Source: Muscardinus avellanarius | Taxonomy: Eukaryota; Chordata; Mammalia; Rodentia; Gliridae | Assembly (NCBI GenBank): GCA_963383645.1 | Contig: OY726567.1 | Span: forward strand, 65,196,234 to 65,260,233 | Direction: 5' to 3' | Length of the DNA: 64,000 nt | Shown here: positions 1 to 13,199 of the stretch, one piece after another | Layout: the number at the start of each line of letters is the position of its first letter | Position numbering within the stretch: the first letter of the stretch is position 1 | Position numbers and translations under genes: made by a program | Notes under the pieces: model-generated | The model's database searches: none | The model's input: only the letters and a program-made list of their open reading frames with translations | Told to the model about the DNA's origin: nothing

Positions 1-2466
<2,466 letters not shown>

Positions 2467-2689
2467 GGCGTTTCTTCTGTGGTCTCTGTATGCGGATGGA
2501 GCCGGCCACAGTGCTCACCTGGAAGGACAGACACAGGGGTGTGGCCACTTGGAGGCTGGGTCCTCCGAGTCATGCGGCTGTTATGTCAGCAGCCCCACAG
2601 GAAGGGAAACTGCTCCTTAGGAGCCTCATTCCCCAGGGCAGCATCTGGGATGGGCTCAGCCTCTCTGCAGGCCCTTCAGATGCCCTGTG

Positions 2690-2860
2690 GCTCCCAACCT
2701 CATCCTCTATCCCTGTGTCTGTCTTCAATGTCGGCCAGAACATAGCAGCAAATAAATCTCATGCTTCCTAAGCGGCTCCTTCCAGCTGAGGGAGAACGAG
2801 GGCTTGTCCTTCCTCTCAGAGCCTCCCCATGGGCCCTTCCCTCCTCCAGCCCACCCATAA
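2690..2860 (-). promoter_or_regulatory. Conserved 5' flank of gene A (candidate promoter/exon 1)
   Basis: About 230 bp upstream of the signal exon lies a segment also found upstream of gene B (27,530-27,690) and gene C (45,570-45,700). On the gene strand it contains GGAA cores (GAGAGGAAGG and TTAGGAAGC) of the Ets/PU.1 type. Human LILR genes are known to be myeloid-expressed, which fits PU.1-type sites, but promoter activity here is inferred only from conservation and position. No TATA box was seen. Confidence 0.35.
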
Positions 2861-2982
2861 AGCCTTCCAGAGGGCGGGTTTGGGGAGGGTCTTGAAAAAA
2901 GATCAGAGGCTTGGTTCTAGGACACTGCCCCCTGAGATTCCAGCTCGGCCAAGGCCCCTTCCTAGAGACCATCTGAGCCCTG

Positions 2983-3195
2983 GTGGCTGTGGTCAGTTTT
3001 GACTGTGCCTGGTCTCAGAGCTTGGCCTGGGCAGCTCAGCCTGGGCCCAGAGATCAGGAACTCAGCTTCCCAGGGGCTCCCACTTGCAGCCCAGGTTCTG
3101 AACCACTAGGTCCTCAGGAGAGAATTTTCACCAGGACCCTCTCCTGCTGTCCCTCCAGCAGTTACCACCATAGGAGGTGGTGAATTTGGGGTCAT
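2983..3195. repeat. Low-copy LRC block, copy 1
   Basis: This segment (CCTGGTCTCAGAGCTTGGCC start) recurs at about 4,098-4,400 and 38,190-38,510. The copies share the same order of short motifs, including TCCAGCAGTTRYCATCA-like sequence. No reading frame is conserved between copies, so it is probably a duplicated non-coding flank. Confidence 0.45.
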
Positions 3196-3665
3196 GTGAA
3201 TTGTGGACACAGAGGTCAGAGGTCAGGGAAGACCCAAATGTCTCCTGGATCTCTGCCTGTCCACTCAAGGGCACCTGCCTCCCTGCACAGGACTTCACTG
3301 TGTCCAGCCCATCACTGAGGAGTCTCCCTGGTCCCCTCTCCAGGGTCTGAGCTGCTTGTGATGGGCTGATGGTCTCAGATGTTCCTGAGAACCACAGACC
3401 AGGAGTAGGAAATGTGAAGCATTGAAGAGACTTGAGCCTTTGCCCTGGCTCCAGGTCCTCCTGTCCTGTTCTCCTGACATGGCTTCATGCAGATGTTGCA
3501 GGAGCCTGTCCCTGCTGGGGCAGCTCCCTCTGTCTCTTCAGTGGATACTCAACATCTCTGTGTTGTGAGCTCAGAACTTGTGTCTGAGTCACATTGGAGC
3601 AATGTTTAGCAGAAAACCAAGAGCTCAGAGTCAGTGAGAACAATGGTCTCTGCATCTGGAAACAC
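3196..3665 (-). pseudogene. Relic of an LILRA-type 3' region (stem exon and intron, no membrane exon)
   Basis: The block matches 21,755-22,240, the intron and stem region just upstream of gene B's membrane exon. It includes the stem-like stretch encoding [16 protein letters not shown] residues, here degraded on the minus strand around 3,350-3,390. Where the membrane exon should follow (below 3,196) the sequence switches to unrelated low-copy DNA. It is therefore a leftover of another receptor copy that once lay between gene A and the left flank of gene B. Confidence 0.5.
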
Positions 3666-4097
3666 GCCGGCGCTGTGTGATACTATCAGGGTTTGGGTAA
3701 AGTCTCCATGGCCACAGTTTTCATGACTAAGAGGTGAGGACATTCCAGAGGGACCTGCTTGTCGCCTGCATGCCATGCATGAAGTTCTCTTGCTACAAGT
3801 GTCAAACATTGTCATCACCCCTGAACCTCTCCCCTGAGTCCAAGCTCCACAGACAAGGAGACCCTGCATGTCTGCTGGAAGCATCAGTCTAGAGCTTCCA
3901 GAATCTTCTGCCACCATGGGAAAGTGCCATGTGCCTGCTGTTCTGCAGGCACACGCCAGCCACACATGGCTTCTGAGCAGTGCAGCTGCTCACGTAGATG
4001 CGGCGCTGAATATTAGCCTTTGACTAAAGTTTATCCCCAAACAGAGTCCTGGAGGGACAACTCCAGCAAATGACCTGACTCTTGTGGACCTGCTTTC
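3666..4097. other. No gene recognised
   Basis: Unique-looking sequence of mixed composition. A 119-codon open frame on the minus strand has no recognisable domain or splice context. I see no feature to support. Confidence 0.4.
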
Positions 4098-4440
4098 CCA
4101 TGACTGCGCCTGGTCTCAGAGCTTGGCCTGGGCCAGCAAGTGTGAACTCAGCTTCCTGCAGGATCCTACCTGCAGTCTGAGCTCTGCACCACCACGTCTT
4201 CAGGATGATTGATCCTACCAGGACCCTTGCCTGCTGTCTCTCCAGCAGTTGTCATCAGGCAGGGGAGTGGTGAGTTAGGAGCACACTGCTTCTTCTTCAG
4301 GACAGGGCGCAGGAGCCCAGCACAGGTGCAGTGTGAGTGCGACGTGGGGGCTACAGCCCCAATTCACACCTGCACTGTCCGCTGCACCCTCAGCACATGG
4401 CCTGGTGATGTGCTCCTCACCCAGCACCTGGGACTGTGGG
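4098..4440. repeat. Low-copy LRC block, copy 2
   Basis: Second copy of the block at 2,983-3,195, longer at its right end (ends near CACCTGGGACTGTGGGG). The right part resembles 38,300-38,520 and 56,560-56,690, both with GGGGAAACTGTCAGA-like or equivalent ends. Confidence 0.4.
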
Positions 4441-4449
4441 GAAATGGTC

Positions 4450-4626
4450 AGAAGAGATTACTTAGGAGGCTGAGACAGGATTATAGACAGGTTCACAGCC
4501 AGCCTCAGCGACTTGCTGAGGCCCTCTCCAACTTAGTGAGACCCTGTTTCAAAATAGAAGAATAAACTAGGTCTGGAGTAGGGGTGTGGCTTAGAGGTAG
4601 AATACCTCTGGCTTCCATTTTCAATA
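4450..4626 (+). mobile_element. Dimeric B1/ID-type SINE
   Basis: Contains the 7SL-like body (GGAGGCTGAGACAGGATT), the linker GAGACCCTGTTTCAAAATA and the ID-like tail (GTGTGGCTTAGAGGTAGAAT). The 5' end is truncated and the tail runs into the GA microsatellite. Confidence 0.8.
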
Positions 4627-4628
4627 GT

Positions 4629-4687
<59 letters not shown>
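4627..4687. repeat. (GA)n microsatellite
   Basis: Nearly pure GA repeat of about 60 bp directly after a SINE tail. Confidence 0.97.
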
Positions 4688-4692
<5 letters not shown>

Positions 4693-4955
4693 CTTTGCCC
4701 GCTATCCCTCTGATAGAGGACTGATATCTAGAATACACAAAGTATTTAAAACACTCAACATTAAAAAAATAAGCAATCAAGAATTAGGCAGTGAAACTAA
4801 ATAAACACTTCATAAAGGAAAAGATACAGATGGCTAATAAAAGCCCCTCCCCCCAAAAAAGTTCAATTATCACTAGCCGTCAGGGAGTTGCAAATGAAAA
4901 CTACATTGAAATTCCTTCTAACCCCAATCAGAATGGCAATCATTAAGAAGGCAGC
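4688..4955 (+). mobile_element. L1 fragment (ORF2 3' part)
   Basis: The sequence follows the well-known mammalian L1 ORF2 C-terminal region: 'ctgatatctagaatacaca', then a run of A-rich codons, and near the right end 'aatcagaatggcaatcatta'. It is split from a short remainder at 5,160-5,180 by the SINE at 4,961. Stops and indels make it inactive. Confidence 0.75.
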
Positions 4956-4960
4956 CTGGT

Positions 4961-5138
4961 GCCAGGCGTGGTGGCGCACGCTTGTTATCCCCGCGCTTGG
5001 GAGGCAGAGACAGGGAGGATCGCAGGTTCGAAGCCAGTCGTGCTGACTTAAAAAGACCCTGTTTCCAAATAAAAAAGTATAAAAATAGGTCTGGGAGTAT
5101 AGCCCGGAGGTAGAAGGGTTTCCAGTACCACCACCACC

Positions 5139-5165
<27 letters not shown>
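4961..5165 (+). mobile_element. B1/ID-type SINE with A-tail, inserted in L1
   Basis: Starts GCCAGGCGTGGTGGCGCACG and ends in a 25-bp A run. The flanks AAGGCAGCCTGG (about 4,948 and 5,164) form a target-site duplication, showing insertion into the L1 fragment. Confidence 0.9.
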
Positions 5166-5169
<4 letters not shown>

Positions 5170-5690
5170 GCCTGGCTGTGGACAGTACAGTGAGGTCACC
5201 AGGTAAAGGGGTGAGAGGAGAGACAGACCTGGAGAGATGAAATGGGGAGACAAGGCTTCAAGAGGCACTGGGGGGGTGGTGGAGAGAAGGCTTGAGAATT
5301 TTCTAGAAGGTTCTATGTGGTGCAGGATGAGATCTGATCTGTGCACCTTCTGATGTCCACCCCAGAGAGCTGACCCCAGGTCTTCTCTTTAGTCCTGGCT
5401 GCAGCTCAGGGACTTCCTGAGAAGGTCAGGGAGACTTGAGCCTCTTTAGTGAGACTTTGCAACAGTTTCTCTTGCTGGGTAACAAAGTACCCCGATTGAG
5501 CCTCTTAGAAACACCATCTCCATTTCATGGGTAAGAAATTTGGCAGCAGCCTGGCTGGTGTTTTTCCTGGTTCAGTATCTCTCCTGAGTTTGCAGTAGAA
5601 GGGTTGATAGGGCTCCAGTCATGTACAGGCCTGACCTGGACTGGAGAATTCGCATCTGTGGCCGCCGGCAGGAGGCCTCTCCAGGGCAGC
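5170..5690. other. No gene recognised
   Basis: Mixed-composition sequence. A 'ttgctgggtaacaaagtac' segment at about 5,473 resembles the start of an interspersed repeat also suggested at 17,925, but too little is conserved to classify it. Confidence 0.35.
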
Positions 5691-5980
5691 AGGCTCTGCC
5701 CAGAGGGAGTGTCCGGGGAGGAATGGACATTAGCTACACTGTCCTGTGTGTCCTCACCTTGGCCCGGGCACGCCATGCTTTCTTCTACATTCCAATCGTC
5801 ACACGGATCATCCCTGGCTCCAGGTGGGAGGGAACCACAGAAGTACAGGGAGACAAGGTCCTGGGAGGGGCTGCCACAGTCCTGCGACCCCAGCCTCCCT
5901 GACCCTCCTGGCCTCTCTCCTTCACACCCCTGATGTAGGGGGTCCCAAGGAGCCGACCTACGCTCAACTGGACCACTGAG
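5690..5980 (+). pseudogene. Lone LAIR/KIR-type ITIM exon and flank
   Basis: A pyrimidine tract and AG acceptor (around 5,937) precede a short frame encoding GPKEPTYAQLDH and a stop (5,978-5,980). The TYAQLDH string is typical of the membrane-proximal ITIM of LAIR1 and inhibitory KIR tails, which recruit SHP phosphatases. Here the -2 residue is proline instead of V/I, and the tail ends right after the motif, losing the second ITIM seen in those families. No Ig or membrane exon in the same orientation lies within several kilobases upstream. The open frame before it (from 5,725) is not recognised. It is best read as a residual 3' end of a LAIR/KIR-like gene. Confidence 0.45.
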
Positions 5981-6111
5981 CCCTCACACAGAGGTCCTAA
6001 CCTGTGTCTCCACGATGCATGAAACTCACTGTGGGGTTCAGCACATACACATCCATTGCCAGACATTGACCCCAAGCAAACCCAGCTCCTGTTCCTGGGG
6101 ACACAGCAAGT

Positions 6112-6312
6112 TTTTTTTTTTTTTGGTGGTACTGGGGTTCCTGGAAGCCATTCTACTTCCGGGCTACACTACCCAGACCTATTTTTACATTTTTTATTTG
6201 GAAACAGGGTCTCCTAAGTCAGCTCGCGCGGCTGGCTTCGAACCTGCGCAATCCTCCTGTCTCTGCCTCCCAAGCACGGGGTTTACAAGCGTGCGCCACC
6301 ACGCCCGGCGAC
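6112..6312 (-). mobile_element. B1/ID-type SINE
   Basis: Antisense full dimer: T-run, GGTGGTACTGGGGTTCCTGG, ending CCACCACGCCCGGC. The flanks GACACAGCAAG on both sides form the target-site duplication. Confidence 0.93.
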
Positions 6313-6319
6313 ACAGCAA

Positions 6320-7135
6320 GTTTTGAATTGATAAGCCTCAAGGGACACTGGGATGGCCTCCCCTTGAGATCGCTGAGGATGACAGCTGGGCCTGGAGGGC
6401 TCCCATTGGTATCTAGGAGATCTGTTAACCAACCAGATCCCTTCAGGGTCCACCAGCTCCCTAGAAAGACTGTAGCAGCTGCTTCCACAGACCCAGCCAC
6501 AGTTCCCTGACTGTTCTCAGAGACCCAGTCAGTGCCCTGACTGCTTCCAGAGACTCAGCCACAATCCTCTGACAGTTTCCAAACACCCAACCAGGATTTC
6601 ACAGACTATGCTGTCCGGGTGCCTCAAGATCTCTCCTGGGAATCCTTCCTGACCCAGAGCCTTTGATGATCTGCTCAGTGGACACCAAAGGGCTTTCTAG
6701 ATTCCACTGCTGACCCCAAGACCAGGCTGTGCTCCTGAAGCTGACTGCTGAGACCTATCCCAGGTCAGGCTTTACTTGGTGCATCAACAGCCCTGCTATG
6801 CCACCCATGGGGGTCCTGGGGACACAGGCTGCTGCGCCCAGACCTGCTCAGAGCTGAGTGGGGGTGATGGAGTCCTAAAGGGTTGCCGGTGTGCCCTGTT
6901 GACTTTAAAAATGTGTCCAGTTGACCAAGACTGCACACACTGGAGGCGTATACCTGAACACTTGATAAGCGAATTCACTGTATGGTGACTGCAGGAGTCA
7001 GTTCAGTCCACCAGCACTGAAGTGATTACCTCTGGATCTGCAGTTGAGCCAGTGTTTCCTGATGGAGTGTGTGGGTCAATGGAGGAGCGAGGGACCTGGG
7101 GAGGTGCCACCGGGTGAAGGACGAGCTGCTCACCC
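6320..7135. other. No gene recognised
   Basis: Contains degenerate short repeats of the form 'ccctgactg-tcccagagac-cagtca' between 6,500 and 6,600. No conserved coding frame is visible. Confidence 0.35.
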
Positions 7136-7139
7136 ACCC

Positions 7140-7235
7140 ATGGACACACACACACAGACACACACAAACACAGGTGCATGCACTTGCACGTATGCACATT
7201 GACACACTTGCACATGCACACACACTCACTCCCCA
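7140..7235. repeat. Imperfect CA-rich microsatellite
   Basis: Interrupted (CA)n with GCACAT/TTGCAC variants. Confidence 0.85.
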
Positions 7236-7490
7236 GCAAGCTCCGTGTCCCCTGTGGAATCGGACCTTTCACTCTCGACCCCACTTCCTGCAACAGACCT
7301 TCTCTTCCCTCAGATCAAAACAGAAATTATTCTTCCCTCCACCAAGGGGCAAGAGCATCTGGTGTGATTAGTTTGTGTGCCTGTCTCCAAAAAACACAGC
7401 ATCTAGCCTCAGGAGTGTCAGTTGCAAAGGAGAACTGCAAATGTAACCGCAGCTCAAGACATGGCACTGTATCTGTTAAAAACATGAATT

Positions 7491-7702
7491 TATTATTTTT
7501 TTTGTGGGTCTGGGGATGGAACCCAGAGGCATTTGACATCCGCGCTACACCCCCAGCCCTTTTTTTATTCTTTATTTTGAAACAGGGTCTCGCTGAGTTG
7601 CTTAGGGCCTCACTAAGTAGCTGAGGCTGTCCGCGAACCATGATCCTCCGGTCTCAGCCTCCCAAATGCTGGGATTACAAGCGTGCGCCACCACGCCCGG
7701 CT
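7491..7702 (-). mobile_element. B1/ID-type SINE
   Basis: Antisense copy of the second SINE subtype, with GGGATGGAACCCAGAGGCATTT in the tail half and CGTGCGCCACCACGCCCGGC at the head. Confidence 0.9.
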
Positions 7703-7816
7703 TGAAATTGTTATTTGTTAATTTTAAAAGACTTTTTCAATTCCCACCCCCCACCCAACAAGCAAACAAGCCTTCGTGCCTGTTGCAGAGTGCGTTTTAA
7801 AAATATTGTTGCACAG

Positions 7817-7995
7817 CAGGGCATGGTGACATACACGTGTAATCCTGGTTCTTGGGAGGGTGAGACAGGAGGATCACACGTTTGAGGACAGCCTCAGCAA
7901 CTAAGTGAGTTGTTTCAAACAAAAAGGGCTGGAAATGTGGCTTAGTGATAGAGCGCCTGTGGGTTCAATTCCTAGTAACACACAGGGTAAAAACA
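7817..7995 (+). mobile_element. B1/ID-type SINE
   Basis: Sense copy beginning GCAGGGCATGGTGACATACA, with an ID-like tail (GTGGCTTAGTGATAGAGC), flanked by an A-rich tract. Confidence 0.85.
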
Positions 7996-8007
7996 AAAAC
8001 AAAACGC

Positions 8008-8038
8008 GTGTGTGCGTGTGTGTGTGTGTGTGTATGTA
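8008..8038. repeat. (TG)n microsatellite
   Basis: TG/CG repeat of about 30 bp next to the SINE tail. Confidence 0.9.
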
Positions 8039-8049
8039 TGACAATAAAT

Positions 8050-9450
8050 ACAGTATTTTAACATTCAACAAATGCTCAGCCACGTCTCATCCCAGGCAAT
8101 GCTATCCTGCTTCAAGGACATCAACTCCCCCTCTTGTGCCAGACGGTACAGGAGCTGCGCATGCGCAGGAAAGGCCCACCGCTCTGAGGGCGCAGGTTGC
8201 CGGCGGGGCCACCTCTGACCCTCTGTCTAATTCAGGGGTGGGTACCGCCCACAGGGAGTTTCATTTGTGCTTTAATTCTCTGCTCGTCCTCAAGTTGGCT
8301 TTCTCCAGGGATCCTCTCCAGCCTTCCCCCTTTATCTTTGTTCTCTTCTGTGACGGCAAGACTTCACTTTCTATTTTTCAGGGTCCACCTGCTCTCGTCC
8401 TCTGTGTCTCTCTGGTTCTTTTTCAAGTTTAGTCCAGTGTGTTTTCTCCTGGAATCATGTTGGCACGGAGGTGGACAGGTGGCTGAAGGGTCTCAGCACA
8501 GAGAAGACACAGAGCATGGCGGACAGAGCATTTATGATCTCCTGCCCCTTCTTCAGCGCAGGTGTGGACCGGGCCCGCTGCGCCCCAGTGTGTGATCATG
8601 GTCAGCCAGGCCTCAGAGAGCAGGACGGAAATTAAGCACCAGCACCTCATTATCTTTCCTGTGGCGCGGTGGAAGGAGGCGGCCGAGTAGAGGACAGAAA
8701 GGCAGGTGCAGGGTAGCCTTCCTTGCCCAGCTTAGGTCTGGCCCTCTTGCCTGGAGGACTCCCCTGGAGCCCGGCACAGCGCCACCTGCAGGCGCGGAGG
8801 GGCCTGAGGAGGGAAGGTCCACTTTGCTCGTGGACCCGCCTTCCAGGTCCCACAGGTGCTGAGGACAGAAGTCATGGGGCGGCAGCGGGACGTCCAAGAG
8901 GCATCCCACCAGGACAGGTGGGGCAGGAGCAGGTGGCGACTGACATCCAGAACCCTGGGACTAAGCGGACGCTCAGTCAATAGGAAGTGTCCCCAGGTCT
9001 GAGGGAGCAGAGAGGAGGGACCTGGAGCCTCACGCCCAGGCAGGAGGCCTCCACTCCTGGTGAGCAAGCGAGACCCCAGTCAGCTCAGAGCCCAGGATCA
9101 GCGTGGATGAGAGCCACACAGCCCCAACAGCACCTGGGCTCACCTGCTCCCCCAGAGACAGCGGCCTGGGGAGGGGGAGAGGGAGACCAGAGATGGACTA
9201 GACCTCAAGGGGGGTCTTACAGAGCCAGAGGGGTTGTGTTTTTAACTCCAGGAAACGTGTGTTCCAAGTGATGGGAGGGGAGCTTATGGGAAATCAGACC
9301 AATAATAGACAAAATAAAGACGTTTTATTTCTTAGGCTTTATGATCTGCTAACACACTACACACACCTGCACACTTTTACACTCATAAGCAAATGCATAT
9401 GCACATACACAAACACACACAATGGTACCTCTACTTTTATGCAATACTAC
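8050..9450. other. No gene recognised (GC-rich part 8,560-9,230)
   Basis: GC- and CpG-richer than its neighbours. Several overlapping open frames exist on both strands but none resembles a known protein, and no splice-flanked Ig, membrane or ITIM exon was found. Confidence 0.35.
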
Positions 9451-9453
9451 TTT

Positions 9454-9454
<1 letters not shown>

Positions 9455-9500
<46 letters not shown>
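9455..9500. repeat. (TG)n microsatellite
   Basis: About 20 TG units followed by GAGAGAG and a G run. Confidence 0.97.
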
Positions 9501-9504
<4 letters not shown>

Positions 9505-9507
<3 letters not shown>

Positions 9508-9828
9508 GGGGGGGGGAATGAATAGGGATAGAATCATCCAGGGGCATTTTATCTCTGAGCTATACCCCCAACCCTATTTTTATTCTTTTATTTTGGACAA
9601 GATCTCACTAAGTTGCAGAGGGCCTCACTAAGTAGCTAGGATTACAGGAGTGTACACCCACACCCAGCCCACCGTGTTTTTTTTATTTATGGCACTTGGT
9701 GTGGAACCCAGGGGCATTCTACCTCTGAGCTACACTCCCAGCCCTATTTTATTTTGTTTCTATTATTTTGGTACTAGGGATTGAACCCAGAGGAATATTA
9801 CCTCCAAGCTACACCCCAAGCCCAATTT

Positions 9829-9893
<65 letters not shown>

Positions 9894-10395
9894 TTTTTTT
9901 TTTTTTTTGCGGGTTTGGGGATGGAACCCAGAGGCATTTGACCTCCGAGCTACACCCCCTGCCCAATTTTTTATACTTTATTTTTGAAACAGGGTCTCAC
10001 TGAGTTGCAGAAGGCCTCACTAAGTAGCTGAGGCTGTCCGCGAACCGCGATCCTCCGGTCTCAGCCTCCCAAATGCTGGGATTACAAGCGTGCGCCACCA
10101 CGCCTGGCTCCAATTTTATTTCTTATCTGGAAAGAGAGTCACACCAGATTGCTGAGAGCCTTGCTAAATTGCCAAGGCTGGCTTTGAACCTGCAATCCAT
10201 CTGTCTCAGTCTCCCAAGTACTGGGATTACAAGCATGCACCACCATGCCCATCTCCTATTTTACTTTTTGAAACAGAGTTTAGCCAAGAGGCTCTGGGTC
10301 CTGCTAAGTTGCTGAAACTGACCTTGAACCTGTGATCCTCCTGTCTGGACTTCCAAAGTACTGTGATTACAGATGCATAGCGCGAAGTCTAGTTT
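9505..10395 (-). mobile_element. Cluster of antisense SINEs with (TTTC)n
   Basis: At least four partial or complete antisense copies lie in a row (9,515-9,668; 9,677-9,828; 9,905-10,110; 10,112-10,390). They are separated by poly-T and by a pure (TTTC)n tract at 9,829-9,891. The microsatellite probably grew from a SINE A-tail (AAAG on the opposite strand). Confidence 0.85.
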
Positions 10396-10439
10396 CTCCC
10401 TGTTTTAAATTTCTAAAGAATGAAATGTCCCTTGTTGGC

Positions 10440-10655
10440 TTTTTTTTTTTTTAAGTACTGGGGATGAAACCAAGGAGCATTCTACCTCTGAACTACACCC
10501 CCAGACCTATATTTTTATTCTTCATTTTGAAACAGGGTCTCACTAAGTGGCAGAGGGCCCCACTAAGAGGCTGAGGCTATCCGGGAACCGCAATTCTCCT
10601 GTCTCAGCCTCCCAAACGCTGAGATTACAAGTGTACGCCACCATGCCCAGTGCCT
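10440..10655 (-). mobile_element. B1/ID-type SINE
   Basis: Antisense dimer beginning with a T-run and ending CGCCACCATGCCCAG. Confidence 0.88.
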
Positions 10656-10769
10656 TGTGTGGCTTTTAAATAGTGTTCAGCAAAATAAAGCAGAGTCCAA
10701 TCAATGAAAAGTGCTGAACAAAATGCCAGAGAAATATTATTACTCCCAACTTTTTCATGCATATATATA

Positions 10770-10985
10770 ATTTTGAGGTGTACTGGGATTGAACCCAGGG
10801 GCATTCTACCTTGGGGTTATACCTCCAACCCCTTTCATGTATTTATTTATTTTTTATTTTGAAACATGTCCTCTCTTAATTGTTGAAGGTCTTACAGAGT
10901 TGCTTAAGCTGGCCTCAAATACGCAATTCTCCTGTCTCAGCCTCTCAAGTACTAGGATCACAGGAGTGAGTGCCCACACCCAGCT
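10770..10985 (-). mobile_element. Diverged B1/ID-type SINE
   Basis: Antisense copy with TACTGGGATTGAACCCAGG and CAGCCTCTCAAGTACTAGG. It is more diverged than most neighbours. Confidence 0.8.
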
Positions 10986-10989
10986 GCAC

Positions 10990-11478
10990 AATAGCTTCTT
11001 ATTGCATTTGTATCTGCAGACTCAGGAGCCTTCAGTGCAGAATGGGGATATTGGAGCGCATCAGAGGGGCCATGTCCCCCCCCGACACACCCTAGTCCCA
11101 TTCCTCATCTAGTGTTCCTTAAAGATGAGGTATGGGGTGGGGCTGAGGTGTCAGAGTCACAGCCCAAGTCTTGGGGTGCAGGGAATAGGCAGGAGTATGG
11201 GCTCCACAGTTGACCCGGGGGACACCTGCCCTGAAGAACAGTGTGGAAAACAGGAGTGAGTGTCCTCTCTCTCTGTGTACCAAATACTCCTGTGCTTATA
11301 CTGTGCAGTCATGACTATATCAACTCATCAGGAGAATGTATGGCTCTCCCTCTGCACAAGGGCAGTCTACGGGCTTGTGTGAAAATGTGTTAGCTGAGAA
11401 CCATGAGCCTGTTAGGACCAGCATCCAAGTCTGTGAGCTTCTAGTCTCTGTTCTACCTGTTGTCTTATCTTTTCATCA
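10990..11478. other. No gene recognised
   Basis: Unique-looking sequence between repeats with no supported coding exon. Confidence 0.35.
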
Positions 11479-11479
11479 G

Positions 11480-11575
11480 ATGCCCATCCATCCATCCATC
11501 CATCCATCCATTCTTTATCATTTATCACTCCTTCACCCATCTTTTATCCATCCATCTATCAAACTATCAGTTATC
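11480..11575. repeat. (ATCC)n / (ATCT)n microsatellite
   Basis: Imperfect ATCC tetranucleotide array. It is the left outlier of the large array at 13,200-14,170, separated from it by a SINE and an LTR-like element. Confidence 0.9.
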
Positions 11576-11590
11576 TATTTGTTTTTAAGG

Positions 11591-11795
11591 GTTTTTTTTT
11601 GTGGTGGTGGTACTGGGGTTCCTGGAAACACTTCTACCTCCGGGCTACACTCCCAGACCTATTTTTATACTTTTTTTTATTTGGAAACAGGGCCTCTTAA
11701 GCCAGCCCACAAGGCTGGCTTTGAACCTGTGCGATCCTCCTGTCTCCACCTCCCAAGCGCGGGGATTACAAGCGTGAGCCACCATGCCTGGCTAT
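11591..11795 (-). mobile_element. B1/ID-type SINE inserted in ATCC array
   Basis: Antisense full dimer. TATCAGTTATCTAT occurs on both sides (about 11,565 and 11,794), a target-site duplication within the tetranucleotide repeat. Confidence 0.92.
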
Positions 11796-11839
11796 CAGTT
11801 ATCTATTTATCTACCCACCATTCATTTACCTATTTGTTA

Positions 11840-13195
11840 CCGACTAGCTCAGTTCTGTGGGGGGGCAAGTCCACTAGTGGTCAGGGGCCTCAGAAAGATG
11901 GGACAAAAGGCAGGCGAAGTCCTGCAGATCCTTATCTGCAGCGGTCCTTTCCCCTCTATGAATTCTTTAAGTTTTTAGTCACGACGCTTTGGAAAAAGGA
12001 CCTGAGGTGGACAAAGGCTTCTTGAGCCAATGACACTTTATTATGAAAAACCCAAGAAATTTATACACTTCACCAGTAAAGTTAAGAGAAAGGGGGGCGG
12101 GGGTCCTTCAGCTGGCTGTTGGCCTTTGAAGAATTAACTTCTGTTTCTCTCCAAGGTCTTGCAGATAAGCAGTTGCAGGTGGTAGCCTCCCAGAATAGAC
12201 AGGAATAGTCAAGGCTTGGGAACTTCTCAGGGGAATCTTCTTTTAACCCTTCCTGGAACTTTCCATCTTTTGGGCTCAGTTCACATAACAAGTGTGGGGA
12301 GATTTGGTAATTCAGTGTTGGCATCTTATCTTCCGAATCTGAAAGCTCAAGCATACTCACAACACAGTTTGGCAGACAAAATACCACAAACAACACCACA
12401 AGGTTCTTAGTTCTAATTGTCAGATGTATTTTCTTAACTGCTGAGCATTCTTCTTTAGACAAGCCTATTAAAAGTCTACTTATCTTTAATAATTCACTTC
12501 CCTGTCACAAACTCTCTGCAACCTGCTTTTAACCTTCTAATTTCTTTCTTTTCCAGTTGGGACTTTCTTATGATAAGCTCTTTTTCATGCAAAAATGCTT
12601 TTCTTACTCTTACGGTATTTCTTTTCCTTCATACATATATATTTAGAATGTCTGTCCTTTATTTTGTCATATTTATTTCTAACTATGTGGCCATTTTTTC
12701 TGTCTCCTGGAGTGCTCACACTGAGATAAAAGTTAACAGTCTTTTTCTTTGGGTCTATTATATTTGGGCAGCTAAGTTGTTTCTTTAAGGTCACACACAA
12801 AGTTTTTCTCTGTCTCTGGGCAGGATTTCAAGGGTAAACAAAGTTACCTTAAACTGAGCTACTTTATCGAAGTTAACGGTGAAGGTCGGAGGCCATTTGT
12901 GGTTGCTGCAGCTGGGGTGCTTATCACAGTACCCGAATTCTGGCCAGTTTCTCATTATTGTTGAGCAGAGCCAAGGACGCTTGGACAGATTATTAGAGTG
13001 TTCATCTTCACTGACTCAGTTTTATAAATCACATCACTGGAGCAATTCATATAGAAAGTTAAAAGGAATAATAGTGAAGGGTATCTATAAGTTGGGGGGC
13101 TTTGGCCAGAGACGATACCTGCCTCTCGGGGCTTTCTTTTCGCCAATTAACTATGTGGAGTGGGGTCTCAACACATAGATGCCAAGGCAGCAGGA
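11840..13195 (-). mobile_element. Candidate solo LTR-like element
   Basis: On the minus strand there is a TATAAATT box (about 12,058-12,065), then an AATAAA polyadenylation signal (about 12,036-12,041) about 20 bp downstream, and GC-richer R/U5-like sequence. This is the order expected of a retroviral or retrotransposon LTR. It sits inside ATCC-type repeat DNA, which makes insertion plausible. Exact ends, a target-site duplication and internal viral genes were not identified, so it may be a solo LTR or another AT-rich repeat. Confidence 0.42.
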
Positions 13196-13199
13196 TGTC

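Noticed and set aside
5621..5902. 93-codon plus-strand frame with a hydrophobic start (VLCVLTLARARHAFF)
   Set aside because: No family recognised and no clear splice borders. Only the downstream TYAQLDH exon is supported.
9763..9987. Lysine/arginine- or serine/phenylalanine-repeat frames
   Set aside because: Translation of the (TTTC)n microsatellite and SINE sequence.
11336..12025. 229-codon plus-strand open frame
   Set aside because: Built from ATCC repeat, an antisense SINE and the LTR-like element; no domain recognised.
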